From DATAGF01 sp963835685 (GTDB taxonomy: Bacteria; Actinomycetota; Thermoleophilia; Miltoncostaeales; Miltoncostaeaceae): a DNA stretch of 64,000 bases. Position numbers and translations under genes: made by a program. The first letter of the stretch is position 1. Each line of letters begins with the position of its first letter. Positions 9,936-17,700 of this stretch are shown in pieces. The stretch lies in NCBI GenBank assembly GCA_963835685.1, contig CAWIGI010000004.1:186001-250000 (forward strand). The letters are read 5' to 3'. Below the pieces are notes generated by a model. That model saw only the letters and a program-made list of their open reading frames with translations, made no database searches and was not told the DNA's origin.

Positions 9936-11369
9936 GTGTCCGCACTCGCAACGACGGGCGAGGCCGCCGCCGCCCGGTTCGGCCCCCGCGCCTGGGGGCT
10001 CCTCCTCGTGCTCTGCAGCGCGCTCTTCCTCGACGCGCTCGACGTCTCGATGGTGGGGGTCGCCCTGCCGTCGATCGGAGCCGACCTCGACCTGTCAACC
10101 GGCACCCTGCAGTGGGTCATCAGCGCCTACGTGCTCGGCTTCGGCGGCTTCCTGCTGCTGGGCGGGCGCGCCGCCGACCTGCTCGGGCGGCGACGCGTCT
10201 TCCTCATCGCCCTCGCCGTCTTCGCGGTCGCCTCGGGCCTGGGCGCGCTGGTCGACGAGGGCTGGCTGCTCATCGCCACGCGCTTCATCAAGGGCGTCAG
10301 CGCCGCCTTCACCGTTCCGGCGGGGCTCTCCATCATCACCACGAGCTTCGCAGAAGGGTCCCTGCGCAACCGGGCCATCTCGATCTACACCGCGACCGGC
10401 GCGACCGGGTTCTCGCTCGGCCTCGTCTTCGGCGGCCTCATGACCGAGGTCGGCTGGCGCTGGGCGCTCCTGCTGCCGGTGCCGGTGGCGGTCCTGACCC
10501 TGATCGCCGCGATCGCCCTCGTGCCGGACATCGGCCGGGCCGCGACGGGTCGCCGGTCCTTCGACCTCGCGGGGGCCGCCCTGCTGACGGCGGGCATGCT
10601 CCTGCTGGTCTTCACCGTCGTGGAGGCCCCCGACGCCGGCTGGGGGTCGGCGCGCACGCTGGGGTCCCTGGCGGCGGTCGTCGCCCTGCTCGCCGGCTTC
10701 GTCGCGGTCGAGCGGCGCACGGCCCAGCCGCTCGTGCGCCTGGGCATCCTGCGCTCGGCCCGGCTGGTGCGCGCCGGGGTCGGCGCCATGTCGCTGTTCG
10801 GCGGCTGGGTCGGCTTCCAGTTCGTCGCCACGCTCTACATGCAGCAGGCGCGCGGCTGGTCGCCGCTCGAGACCGGCCTGGCCATCCTGCCCGGCGGCCT
10901 CGTGGTGGCGCTGATCGCGCCCCGGCTCGGCCCGGCGATCACGCGCATCGGCACCGGCCCGCTGATCTCGGCCGGCCTGCTGTCCACCGTCGCCGCGTAC
11001 GCGCTGTTCCTGCCGATCGGCGTCAACTCGGCCTACGCGGCGGCGATCCTGCCCACCATGCTGCTCGGCGGCCTGGGCTTCGCCCTCGCCTACGGGCCGC
11101 TGAACGTCGCGGCGACCACCGGCATCGCCCCCGAGGAGCAGGGCCTCGCCGGCGGGCTCCTGAACACCTCGTTCCAGTTCGGCGGGGCCCTCGTCCTGGC
11201 GGTGACGACGGCCGTCAACGCCGCCTACACCGGGCCCACCGGCAGCCCGGAGGACCTCCTGGAGGGCTTCGTGCCGGCGGTCGCGGTGTCCCTCATCGCC
11301 GCCACGCTCGGGTTCCTGGCGGTGACCCTCCGGCGCCCGGAGCGCGTGCCCGAGGCCGACCCGGCTTGA
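9936..11369 (+). CDS. MFS exporter, DHA2 (EmrB/QacA) family, 14 membrane helices
   Basis: 477 residues from a GTG start. Motif A (GGRAADLLGRRRVF) and the family's LFLDALDVSMVGVALPSI first helix and LQWVISAYVLGFGGFLLL second helix are typical of proton-driven multidrug exporters. The C-terminal half keeps GLAGGLLNTSFQFGGALVLA. Hydrophobic stretches fit about 14 membrane helices. An ArsR repressor is divergent from it, which suggests induction by a small toxic molecule. No break is seen. Confidence 0.88.
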   Translation: MSALATTGEAAAARFGPRAWGLLLVLCSALFLDALDVSMVGVALPSIGADLDLSTGTLQWVISAYVLGFGGFLLLGGRAADLLGRRRVFLIALAVFAVASGLGALVDEGWLLIATRFIKGVSAAFTVPAGLSIITTSFAEGSLRNRAISIYTATGATGFSLGLVFGGLMTEVGWRWALLLPVPVAVLTLIAAIALVPDIGRAATGRRSFDLAGAALLTAGMLLLVFTVVEAPDAGWGSARTLGSLAAVVALLAGFVAVERRTAQPLVRLGILRSARLVRAGVGAMSLFGGWVGFQFVATLYMQQARGWSPLETGLAILPGGLVVALIAPRLGPAITRIGTGPLISAGLLSTVAAYALFLPIGVNSAYAAAILPTMLLGGLGFALAYGPLNVAATTGIAPEEQGLAGGLLNTSFQFGGALVLAVTTAVNAAYTGPTGSPEDLLEGFVPAVAVSLIAATLGFLAVTLRRPERVPEADPA

Positions 11370-11417
11370 CAGGGAGCGTCTGCGGCGTAGAGTTCAACCA
11401 ATAAGTTGATCAACCAA
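11366..11417 (+). promoter_or_regulatory. promoter and operator of the arsR-AHSA1-VOC operon
   Basis: TTGACA (11366-11371), 16 bases, then TAGAGT (11388-11393). At the expected start point there is a cluster of symmetry: the perfect palindrome GTTGATCAAC (11405-11414), an inverted pair TCAAC/GTTGA (11394-11409) and a direct repeat CAACCAA. This looks like an autoregulatory ArsR site. The TTGACA also overlaps the end of the upstream exporter gene. Confidence 0.55.
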
Positions 11418-11432
11418 GCAGGTGATCACGCC

Positions 11433-11771
11433 GTGACGGCCGACCAGCTCACCATCACGTTCGCCGCCCTCGCCGATCCGACGCGCCGCGCGATCCTGGC
11501 GCGGCTCGCGGAGGGCGAGGCGACGGTGAACCAGCTGGCGGAGCCGTTCCCCATCACCCTGCAGGCCGTCTCGAAGCACCTCAAGGTGCTCGAGCGGGCC
11601 GGCCTCATCGCGCGCGGCCGCACCGCGCAGCTCCGGCCGTCCCGCCTGCAGGGGGAGGCGCTCAAGGAGGCCGCCGACTGGCTGGCCGGCTACCGGGGGT
11701 TCTGGGAGGGGAGCTTCGACCGCCTCGGCGACCACCTGCGCGAGATCCAGGAGGGACCGAGCCATGACTGA
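11433..11771 (+). CDS. ArsR-family regulator of an AHSA1/SRPBCC operon
   Basis: About 112 residues. The winged helix reads FAALADPTRRAILARL, then TLQAVSKHLKVLERAGLI, then ARGRTAQLRPSRL. A TTG at 11406 is in frame but lies inside the operator palindrome, so the GTG at 11433, with AGCAGG 12 bases upstream, is preferred. ArsR proteins of this type are very often followed by an AHSA1/SRPBCC gene, as here (8-base overlap), and normally control that operon. The ligand is unknown. Confidence 0.85.
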   Translation: MTADQLTITFAALADPTRRAILARLAEGEATVNQLAEPFPITLQAVSKHLKVLERAGLIARGRTAQLRPSRLQGEALKEAADWLAGYRGFWEGSFDRLGDHLREIQEGPSHD

Positions 11772-12216
11772 GACCGTCGCCGCGCGGGAGATCACGATCG
11801 CCCGCGTCTACGACGCGCCCCGCGAGCTGGTGTGGAGGGCGTGGACCGAGCCGGAGCGTCTCGCGCAATGGTGGGGGGCCCGGGAGGGCTGGAGCACCCC
11901 ACTGGCCGGGCTCACGATGGACGTCCGGCCCGGCGGCGCGTTCCGCGTGACCTCGGTCTCCGGCGAGGACGGCAGCGAGATGTCCATCGCGGGTGTCTAC
12001 CGTGAGGTGGTCGAGCCGGAGCGGCTGGTGCTGGAGGAGCCCGCCGAGGGCGCCTGGCACGACGGCGCGACCAGCGTCGTCACGCTCACCGACCTCGGCG
12101 ACGGCCGCACCGAGATGGTGCTCCGCTCGACGATCCGCACGACCGACGAGATGCGCGCCCAGGCCGAGGCCGGGCTGGCGAGCACCCTCGACCGCCTCGG
12201 CGAGCACCTGGCATGA
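11764..12216 (+). CDS. SRPBCC / AHSA1-domain protein
   Basis: 150 residues forming one START-like helix-grip domain: ARVYDAPRELVWRAWTEPER, LAQWWGAREGW, RPGGAFRV, GVYREVVEPERLVL and a C-terminal helix ending LDRLGEHLA. The family (Activator of Hsp90 ATPase homologue 1-like) binds hydrophobic ligands, and the biochemical role of stand-alone bacterial members is mostly unknown. It overlaps the arsR gene upstream by 8 bases and the VOC gene downstream by 4 (ATGA), so the three genes form one unit. Confidence 0.87.
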   Translation: MTETVAAREITIARVYDAPRELVWRAWTEPERLAQWWGAREGWSTPLAGLTMDVRPGGAFRVTSVSGEDGSEMSIAGVYREVVEPERLVLEEPAEGAWHDGATSVVTLTDLGDGRTEMVLRSTIRTTDEMRAQAEAGLASTLDRLGEHLA

Positions 12217-12608
12217 CGGCGGCCTCGCTCGACTACCGGCTGGAGGTCGTCGTGGTGCCCGTCGCCGACGTGGACCGCGCCAAGGCCTTCTACACCGACC
12301 GGATGGGCTTCGTCCTCGATCACGACTCCGAGCCCGCCGAGGGCGTCCGCGTCGTCCAGCTCACGCCTCGCGGGTCGGCCTGCTCGATCGTCATCGGCAC
12401 CGGGCTGGCCGAGATGGAGCCCGGCTCGCTGAAGGGGCTGCAGCTCGTGGTGACGGACATGGACGCGGCGGTGGCGGACCTCGCCGGCCGCGGCGTGGAG
12501 GTGGGCGAGATCCAGGAGCTGGGGCCTCCCGGCTCCGTGGGCTACCGGTTCATCTTCTTCCGCGATCCGGACGGCAACGGCTGGGCCGTCCAGGAGATCC
12601 GCCCCTAG
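12213..12608 (+). CDS. VOC-family (glyoxalase/bleomycin-resistance fold) protein
   Basis: 131 residues with one VOC domain: VVVPVADVDRAKAFYTDRMG, LDHDSEPAEGVRVVQLTP, then LQLVVTDMDAAVADLAGRGVEVG and FFRDPDGNGWAVQEI with the C-terminal Glu metal ligand. The His usually found at the start of the first strand is Val here, so the metal site may be incomplete. It starts at an ATGA overlap with the AHSA1 gene and ends 4 bases into the convergent lipoate ligase gene. Substrate unknown. Confidence 0.85.
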   Translation: MTAASLDYRLEVVVVPVADVDRAKAFYTDRMGFVLDHDSEPAEGVRVVQLTPRGSACSIVIGTGLAEMEPGSLKGLQLVVTDMDAAVADLAGRGVEVGEIQELGPPGSVGYRFIFFRDPDGNGWAVQEIRP

Positions 12609-13306
12609 CCGGCGGCGGACGCCAGGAGGGGGTTGACCGCCGCCGCCACGTCGTCCGGCTCGACGCCGGGGACGTGCGCGCGCAGGCCGGCCGCGGCGGC
12701 GGTCAGGTCCGCGGCGAGCCGGTCCCCGCCGCCGAGCAGGCGGGCGAGCCGGGCGGCGTCGAGGTCCAGCAGCACGCCGGCCTGGAGCAGGGTCCCCTGG
12801 CGCCGCCGCGCCTGGGACAGCCCCACGGCCTTGCGCCCGCCCGCGAGCACCTCGTACGGCGACAGCCCGCCGAAGCAGGCGACGTCGGCGGGCCGGGGCT
12901 CCGCGGCCCGGGCGCGCGGCACCTGCACCACCTCGACGTCCGGGACCCCGAGCAGGCGCAGCCCGCCCGCGAGCGCGTCGCCCAGCCAGCGGTAGCCCTC
13001 CACGACGTCGCGGCCCTCCAGGCGGTGGCCGCGCGGAAGGACCACGTCCAGCGCCAGGAGGCCCGCGTCCCAGAGCACCGGCCCGCCGCCCGACGAGCGC
13101 CGCAGCACCGGCAGGCCCTCCGCGCGGGCGGCCGCCTCGATCGCCCCCGTGTCGGCGCCCGATCGACCGAGGACGAGGCACGGCGCGGTGACGGTCGACC
13201 ACGAGGCGACCGGCGGCCCGCCGGCCGGGATCGACCTCAGCAGGTCGATGGGCCGGGCGACGGCCTCGTGCGGCGGGAGCGCGTCCGGGCCGATGCGCCG
13301 CAGCAC
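12605..13306 (-). CDS. lipoate--protein ligase family protein (LplA/LipM/LipL fold)
   Basis: 233 residues. Fold motifs are visible: VLRRSSGGGPVLWD (the RRxSGGGxVxxD lipoate-binding loop) and CFGGLSPYEVLAGGRKAVGL followed by SQARRRQGTLLQAGVLL (the GRKxxGxxQ block holding the acceptor-site Lys). Such proteins attach or transfer lipoyl or octanoyl groups to E2 and GcvH domains. It is 13 bases downstream of lpdA, itself 1 base after the dehydrogenase E2-E1 gene, so its likely clients are the two lipoyl domains of that protein. Short for LplA, which has an extra C-terminal domain; it could be an octanoyltransferase or amidotransferase. Confidence 0.75.
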   Translation of the reverse strand: MLRRIGPDALPPHEAVARPIDLLRSIPAGGPPVASWSTVTAPCLVLGRSGADTGAIEAAARAEGLPVLRRSSGGGPVLWDAGLLALDVVLPRGHRLEGRDVVEGYRWLGDALAGGLRLLGVPDVEVVQVPRARAAEPRPADVACFGGLSPYEVLAGGRKAVGLSQARRRQGTLLQAGVLLDLDAARLARLLGGGDRLAADLTAAAAGLRAHVPGVEPDDVAAAVNPLLASAAG

Positions 13307-13319
13307 GGCGCCGTGCGGA

Positions 13320-14720
13320 TCAGGAGAGGTAGGGGGCGACGCCGACCGCCTGCTGGGCGGCGTCCATGACCATCTCGCTGACGGTCGGGTGGGCGTGGAT
13401 GATCTCGCCCAGCTCGGCCGCCGTCAGCCCCTCCGCGATGGCGACGCCGATCTCATGGATCATCTCGACGGCGTGCACGCCCATGATCGTGGCCCCCAGC
13501 AGGAGCCCGGTCTCGGCGTCCACGACCAGCTGGGCGTAGCCGTCGGGCTCGCCCTCGCCGAGGGCCTTCCCCGACCCGCCGAAGCGCGCCTGTCCCAGGC
13601 TCACCTCGTACCCCTGCTCCTTCGCGTCGTCGGCGTTCAGCCCGACCGTCGCGATCTCGGGGTGGGTGTAGATGCAGCTCGGCACGACGGTGCGGTCCAT
13701 GGCGACCATCTCGCCGCCGATCGCGTTCTCGACCGCCCGGGCGGCCTCGGCCGACGCGAGGTGCGCGAGCTGGAGACCGCCGATGCAGTCGCCGGCGGCC
13801 CAGACCCTGGGGTTGGCGGTGCGCAGGAACTCGTCGACGACGACGTGGCCGCGCTCGGTGATCTCGACGCCGGCCTCCTCGAGCCCGATGCCCGCCGCCT
13901 GCGAGCGGCGGCCCACCGACACGAGCAGCTTCTCGGCGCTGATCTCGGTGTCGTCGTCGAGGCGCACCGTCACGCCGTCGTCGAACGGTAGTCCGTGATC
14001 TCCGCGACCTGCCGCCCGAAGCGGACCTCGACGCCCTCCTTCTCGAGCAGCCGCTGGAACTGGCTGGCGGTGCGGTTGTCGATCCCGGTCAGCAGGCGCG
14101 GCAGGATCTCGACGACCGTGATCGTCGTGCCGAGGGGCGCGAACAGGCTGGCGAACTCGCAGCCGATCACGCCGCCTCCCACCACCAGCATGGACTCGGG
14201 CACCGGACTGCAGCGTGAGGATGTCGTTGGAGGTCAGCACGGCCGGGTGGTCCATGTCGAAGCCGGGCAGGCCCGAGGGCTCGGTGCCGACGCAGACGAC
14301 GAGGTGGTCGAACGCGTGGCGCTCGCCGTTGACGACGACCGCGTCGCCGTCGACGCGGCCCTGGCCGCGCACGACCGCCACGCCCTTGCGCTTGGCGGCG
14401 CCCTCGACGCCCTGGCGCATGCGCAGGACGATCTCGTCCTTTCGCTCCATCATCTTGGGGAAGTCGAAGGACACCTCCGGCACCACCAGGCCGTACTCGT
14501 CGGCCCGGCGCACGCGGCGCAGCAGGTCGGCGGTCGCCAGCAGCGACTTGGTGGGGATGCACCCCCAGTTGAGGCAGGTGCCGCCGAGCTCGGCGCGCTC
14601 GATCAGCGTCGACCGGGCGCCGAGCTGGGCCGCCCGCAGCGCGGCGACGTCGCCGGCGGGACCTCCTCCCAGCACGACGATGCGCGGCGCCCCGGCGCCG
14701 TCACCCCCGTCAGTGGTCAC
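13320..14720 (-). CDS. lpdA: dihydrolipoyl dehydrogenase E3 (two compensating frameshifts)
   Basis: Full-length flavoprotein, 466 codons. The FAD site VVLGGGPAGDVAALRAAQLG, the redox disulphide GGTCLNWGCIPTKSL, the NAD site MLVVGGGVIGCEFASLFAP, the second FAD motif VWAAGDCIGG and the C-terminal dimer motif HAHPTVSEM are all present. The NAD-domain part (about 13,990-14,205) is in another frame. One indel near 14,205 leaves the frame and one near 13,988 restores it, so the apparent open frame contains about 70 wrong residues. E3 reoxidises dihydrolipoamide of the dehydrogenase complex encoded directly upstream, and the two genes are separated by 1 base. Confidence 0.9.
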   Translation of the reverse strand: MTTDGGDGAGAPRIVVLGGGPAGDVAALRAAQLGARSTLIERAELGGTCLNWGCIPTKSLLATADLLRRVRRADEYGLVVPEVSFDFPKMMERKDEIVLRMRQGVEGAAKRKGVAVVRGQGRVDGDAVVVNGERHAFDHLVVCVGTEPSGLPGFDMDHPAVLTSNDILTLQSGARVHAGGGRRRDRLRVRQPVRAPRHDDHGRRDPAAPADRDRQPHRQPVPAAAREGGRRGPLRAAGRGDHGLPFDDGVTVRLDDDTEISAEKLLVSVGRRSQAAGIGLEEAGVEITERGHVVVDEFLRTANPRVWAAGDCIGGLQLAHLASAEAARAVENAIGGEMVAMDRTVVPSCIYTHPEIATVGLNADDAKEQGYEVSLGQARFGGSGKALGEGEPDGYAQLVVDAETGLLLGATIMGVHAVEMIHEIGVAIAEGLTAAELGEIIHAHPTVSEMVMDAAQQAVGVAPYLS

Positions 14721-14721
14721 G

Positions 14722-17700
14722 TTATTCCTCTCGGTCGCCGCTGATCGCCGCCGCGAGCAGCCGATCCTGTTCAGCCTGATGGGCCTGCGGGTAGCCCTCG
14801 CTGGGGCTCGCCCGGCGCTCGCGGCCGATGTAGCCGAGCGACACGCCGGCGGGCAGCAGCCCCTCGAGCCTGCGGCGCAGGAACTCCCAGGCGCCCATGT
14901 TGCGGGGCTCCTCCTGCACCCAGTCCAACCATTCTAGCGCGGGGTACGAGCCCACCAGCTCGGCGACGCGGTCCTCGGCGAACGGGAACAGCATCTCCAG
15001 CCGGGCGATCGCGAGCTCGGGGTGCGCCTGGCGATCGTCGTGGGCGTCGAGCTCGTGGAAGACCTTGCCCGAGCAGAGGATGAGGCGCGTGACGCCCGCA
15101 CGGTCCTCCGGCGCCCGCGGGTCGTCGTAGACCGGCTGGAAGCCGCCGTCGGTCAGGTCCTCCAGCCGCGACGAGGCGCTGCGCGCGCGCAGGAGGCTCT
15201 TGGGCGTGAAGATGATCAGGGGCCGCTGGCGGCCGGTCAGCGCCTGCTTGCGGAGCAGGTGGAAGTAGTTGGCGGCGGTGCTGCAGTTCGCCACCCGGAT
15301 GTTGTCCTCGGCCGCGAGCTGGAGGAACCGCTCGATGCGGGCCGACGAGTGCTCGGGCCCGTTGCCCTCGTAGCCGTGCGGCAGGAGCAGCGTGAGCCGG
15401 GACGCCTCGCCCCACTTCGCCCGCCCCGAGACGATGAACTGGTCGATCATGATCTGGGCGCCGTTCACGAAGTCGCCGTACTGGGCCTCCCAGAGCACGA
15501 GCGCCTCGTGGGCCTCGGTGCTGTACCCGTACTCGAAGCCCACCGCCGCCGCCTCGGACAGCGGGCTGTTGTGGAGCTCGAAGGAGGCCGTCGCGCCCGT
15601 CAGGTGCGCGACCGGCAGGTAGACGCGCCCGGTGTGCGGCGTCCAGGTCTCGCCCTCGCCCATGTCGTGCAGCTCGAGATGGCGCTGGCTGAAGGTGCCG
15701 CGGGCGGTGTCCTGGCCGGTCAGCCTCACCGGCACGCCCTCGGTCAGCAGCGAGGCGAACGCGAGCGCCTCGGCGTGGGCCCAGGTGATGCCGCCCTCGG
15801 GCCCCATGGCCTCGCGCCGGCGCTCCAGCTGCGGAAGGAGCTTGGGGTGGATCGTGAAGCCCTCCGGCACGGCGAGCAGCTGCTCGTTGAGGTCCTGGAG
15901 GACCTCGGCGGAGACGGCCGTGCGGTGCGTCGGCGAGCCGTTCGTGCGCGACGGCTCGTGCTCGCTCTGGCCGAGCTCCCCCCTGCTGGTGACGGCCTCG
16001 TGCGCGTCGCGCATGCGCGCCTCGGCGGCCGCGATCATCGCGTCGACCTGCTCGCGCGACACGACCCCCTCGTCGATGAGCCTCTGCGCGTAGATCTTGC
16101 TGACCGGAGGATGGGCCTTGATCGTGCGGCTCATCACCGGCTGCGTGTAGGCCGGCTCGTCGAGCTCGTTGTGGCCGAGGCGCCGGTAGCCGATGAGGTT
16201 GATGAGCACGTCGCGCTGGTAGCGGCTGCGGTAGGCGGTGGCGAGCTGGGCGGCGCTGATGCAGGCGTCGATGTCGTCGGCGTTCACGTGGATCACCGGG
16301 ATGTCGAAGCCGCGCGCGAGGTCGCTGACGTGGTAGGTCGAGCGCGCGTCGTTGGGATCGGTGGTGAAGCCGATCTGGTTGTTGGCGATCACGTGCACCG
16401 TGCCGCCGGTCCCGAAGCCGGCCAGGGCCTGCAGGTTCAGCGTCTCGGCCACGACGCCCTGCCCGGTGAAGGCCGCGTCGCCGTGGATCAGCAGCGCCAC
16501 CGCGGCGGCCGGGTCGTGGCGCGCCTCGGGCGTCGCGCGCGTCGTCTGGATCGCCCGCGTGAAGCCCTCCGCCACCGCGTTGACCTGCTCCAGGTGGCTC
16601 GGGTTGGCGCAGAGCTTGATGCGCACGGGGCGTCCGTCGCGCGTCTCGTAGATGCCCTCGGCCCCGAGGTGGTACTTCACGTCTCCGGCCGTGTCGCGAA
16701 TGTCCTCGTCGCCCGACTCGAAGGCCATGTGGCCCTCGAACTCGGCGAGGATCGACTCCTCAGGCCGCCCGACGACGTGGGCGATGAACGCGAGCCGGCC
16801 CCGGTGGGCCATGCCCATCACGACGTCCTTCGCCCCCTCGGCCCCCACCAGCTCGATCACCTCGTCGGTGATGGGCACCAGGGCGTCCACGCCCTCGATC
16901 GAGAAGGTCTTCTGGCCGAGGTAGGTGCGCCGCAGGAAGCGCTCGAAGGCGTCGAGCCGCACGAGTCGCTCGAGGATCTCCACCCGCCGCTCGGCCGGCA
17001 GCGGCTCGCGCAGGCGGCCCGACTCGATCACGCCGCGCAGCCAGAGCCGCTTCTGGTGGTCGGAGATGTGCTCGATCTCGTACGCGATCGTGCCGCAGTA
17101 CGCCGCGCGCAGGTGGGGGAGGGCGGCGGCGAAGCTCTCGCCCGGGACCTTCACCCGCAGCAGGGCCGCGGGGATGCGCGCCATCACCTCGGGCGTCAGG
17201 CCGACGTTCTCGGGCACCAGCGCGGGGTCGCCGGGCGGCTTGGCGCCGAGCGGGTCGAGGTCGGCCGCCAGGTGGCCGTGGCTGCGGTGGGCCTTCACGA
17301 CGGACATCGCCGCCGCCACCCCGGCCAGCAGCTCGTCGTCCGCCGTGACCGCGGGCGCCGGCGCCTCGGCGGGCTCCCGCTCGCGGGCCGGCGGGGCCTC
17401 CGGCAGGCCCAGGCTCTCGCGCACCTCGTCGTAGAAGCCGTCCTCGCCGCGCAGCAGGCGCTCGATGTGGGCCAGGAACTCGCCGCTCTCGGCGCCCTGG
17501 ATGACGCGGTGGTCGTAGGTGCTGGTCACGGTCATGACCTTCTCGACCCCGAGATCCTTCAGCGCCTCGCCGTCGACGGCCCCGAGCCCGGCCGGGAGGC
17601 CGATCGCCCCCGTGGCGACGATCGTTCCCTGACCCGGCATGAGGCGCGGCACCGACGCCACCGTGCCGAGGCCTCCGGGGTTCGTGAGGCTGATGGTCGC

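Noticed and set aside
11406..11432. TTG start for the second arsR gene
   Set aside because: It lies in the operator palindrome; GTG 11,433 has better spacing from an AGG and keeps the complete HTH domain.
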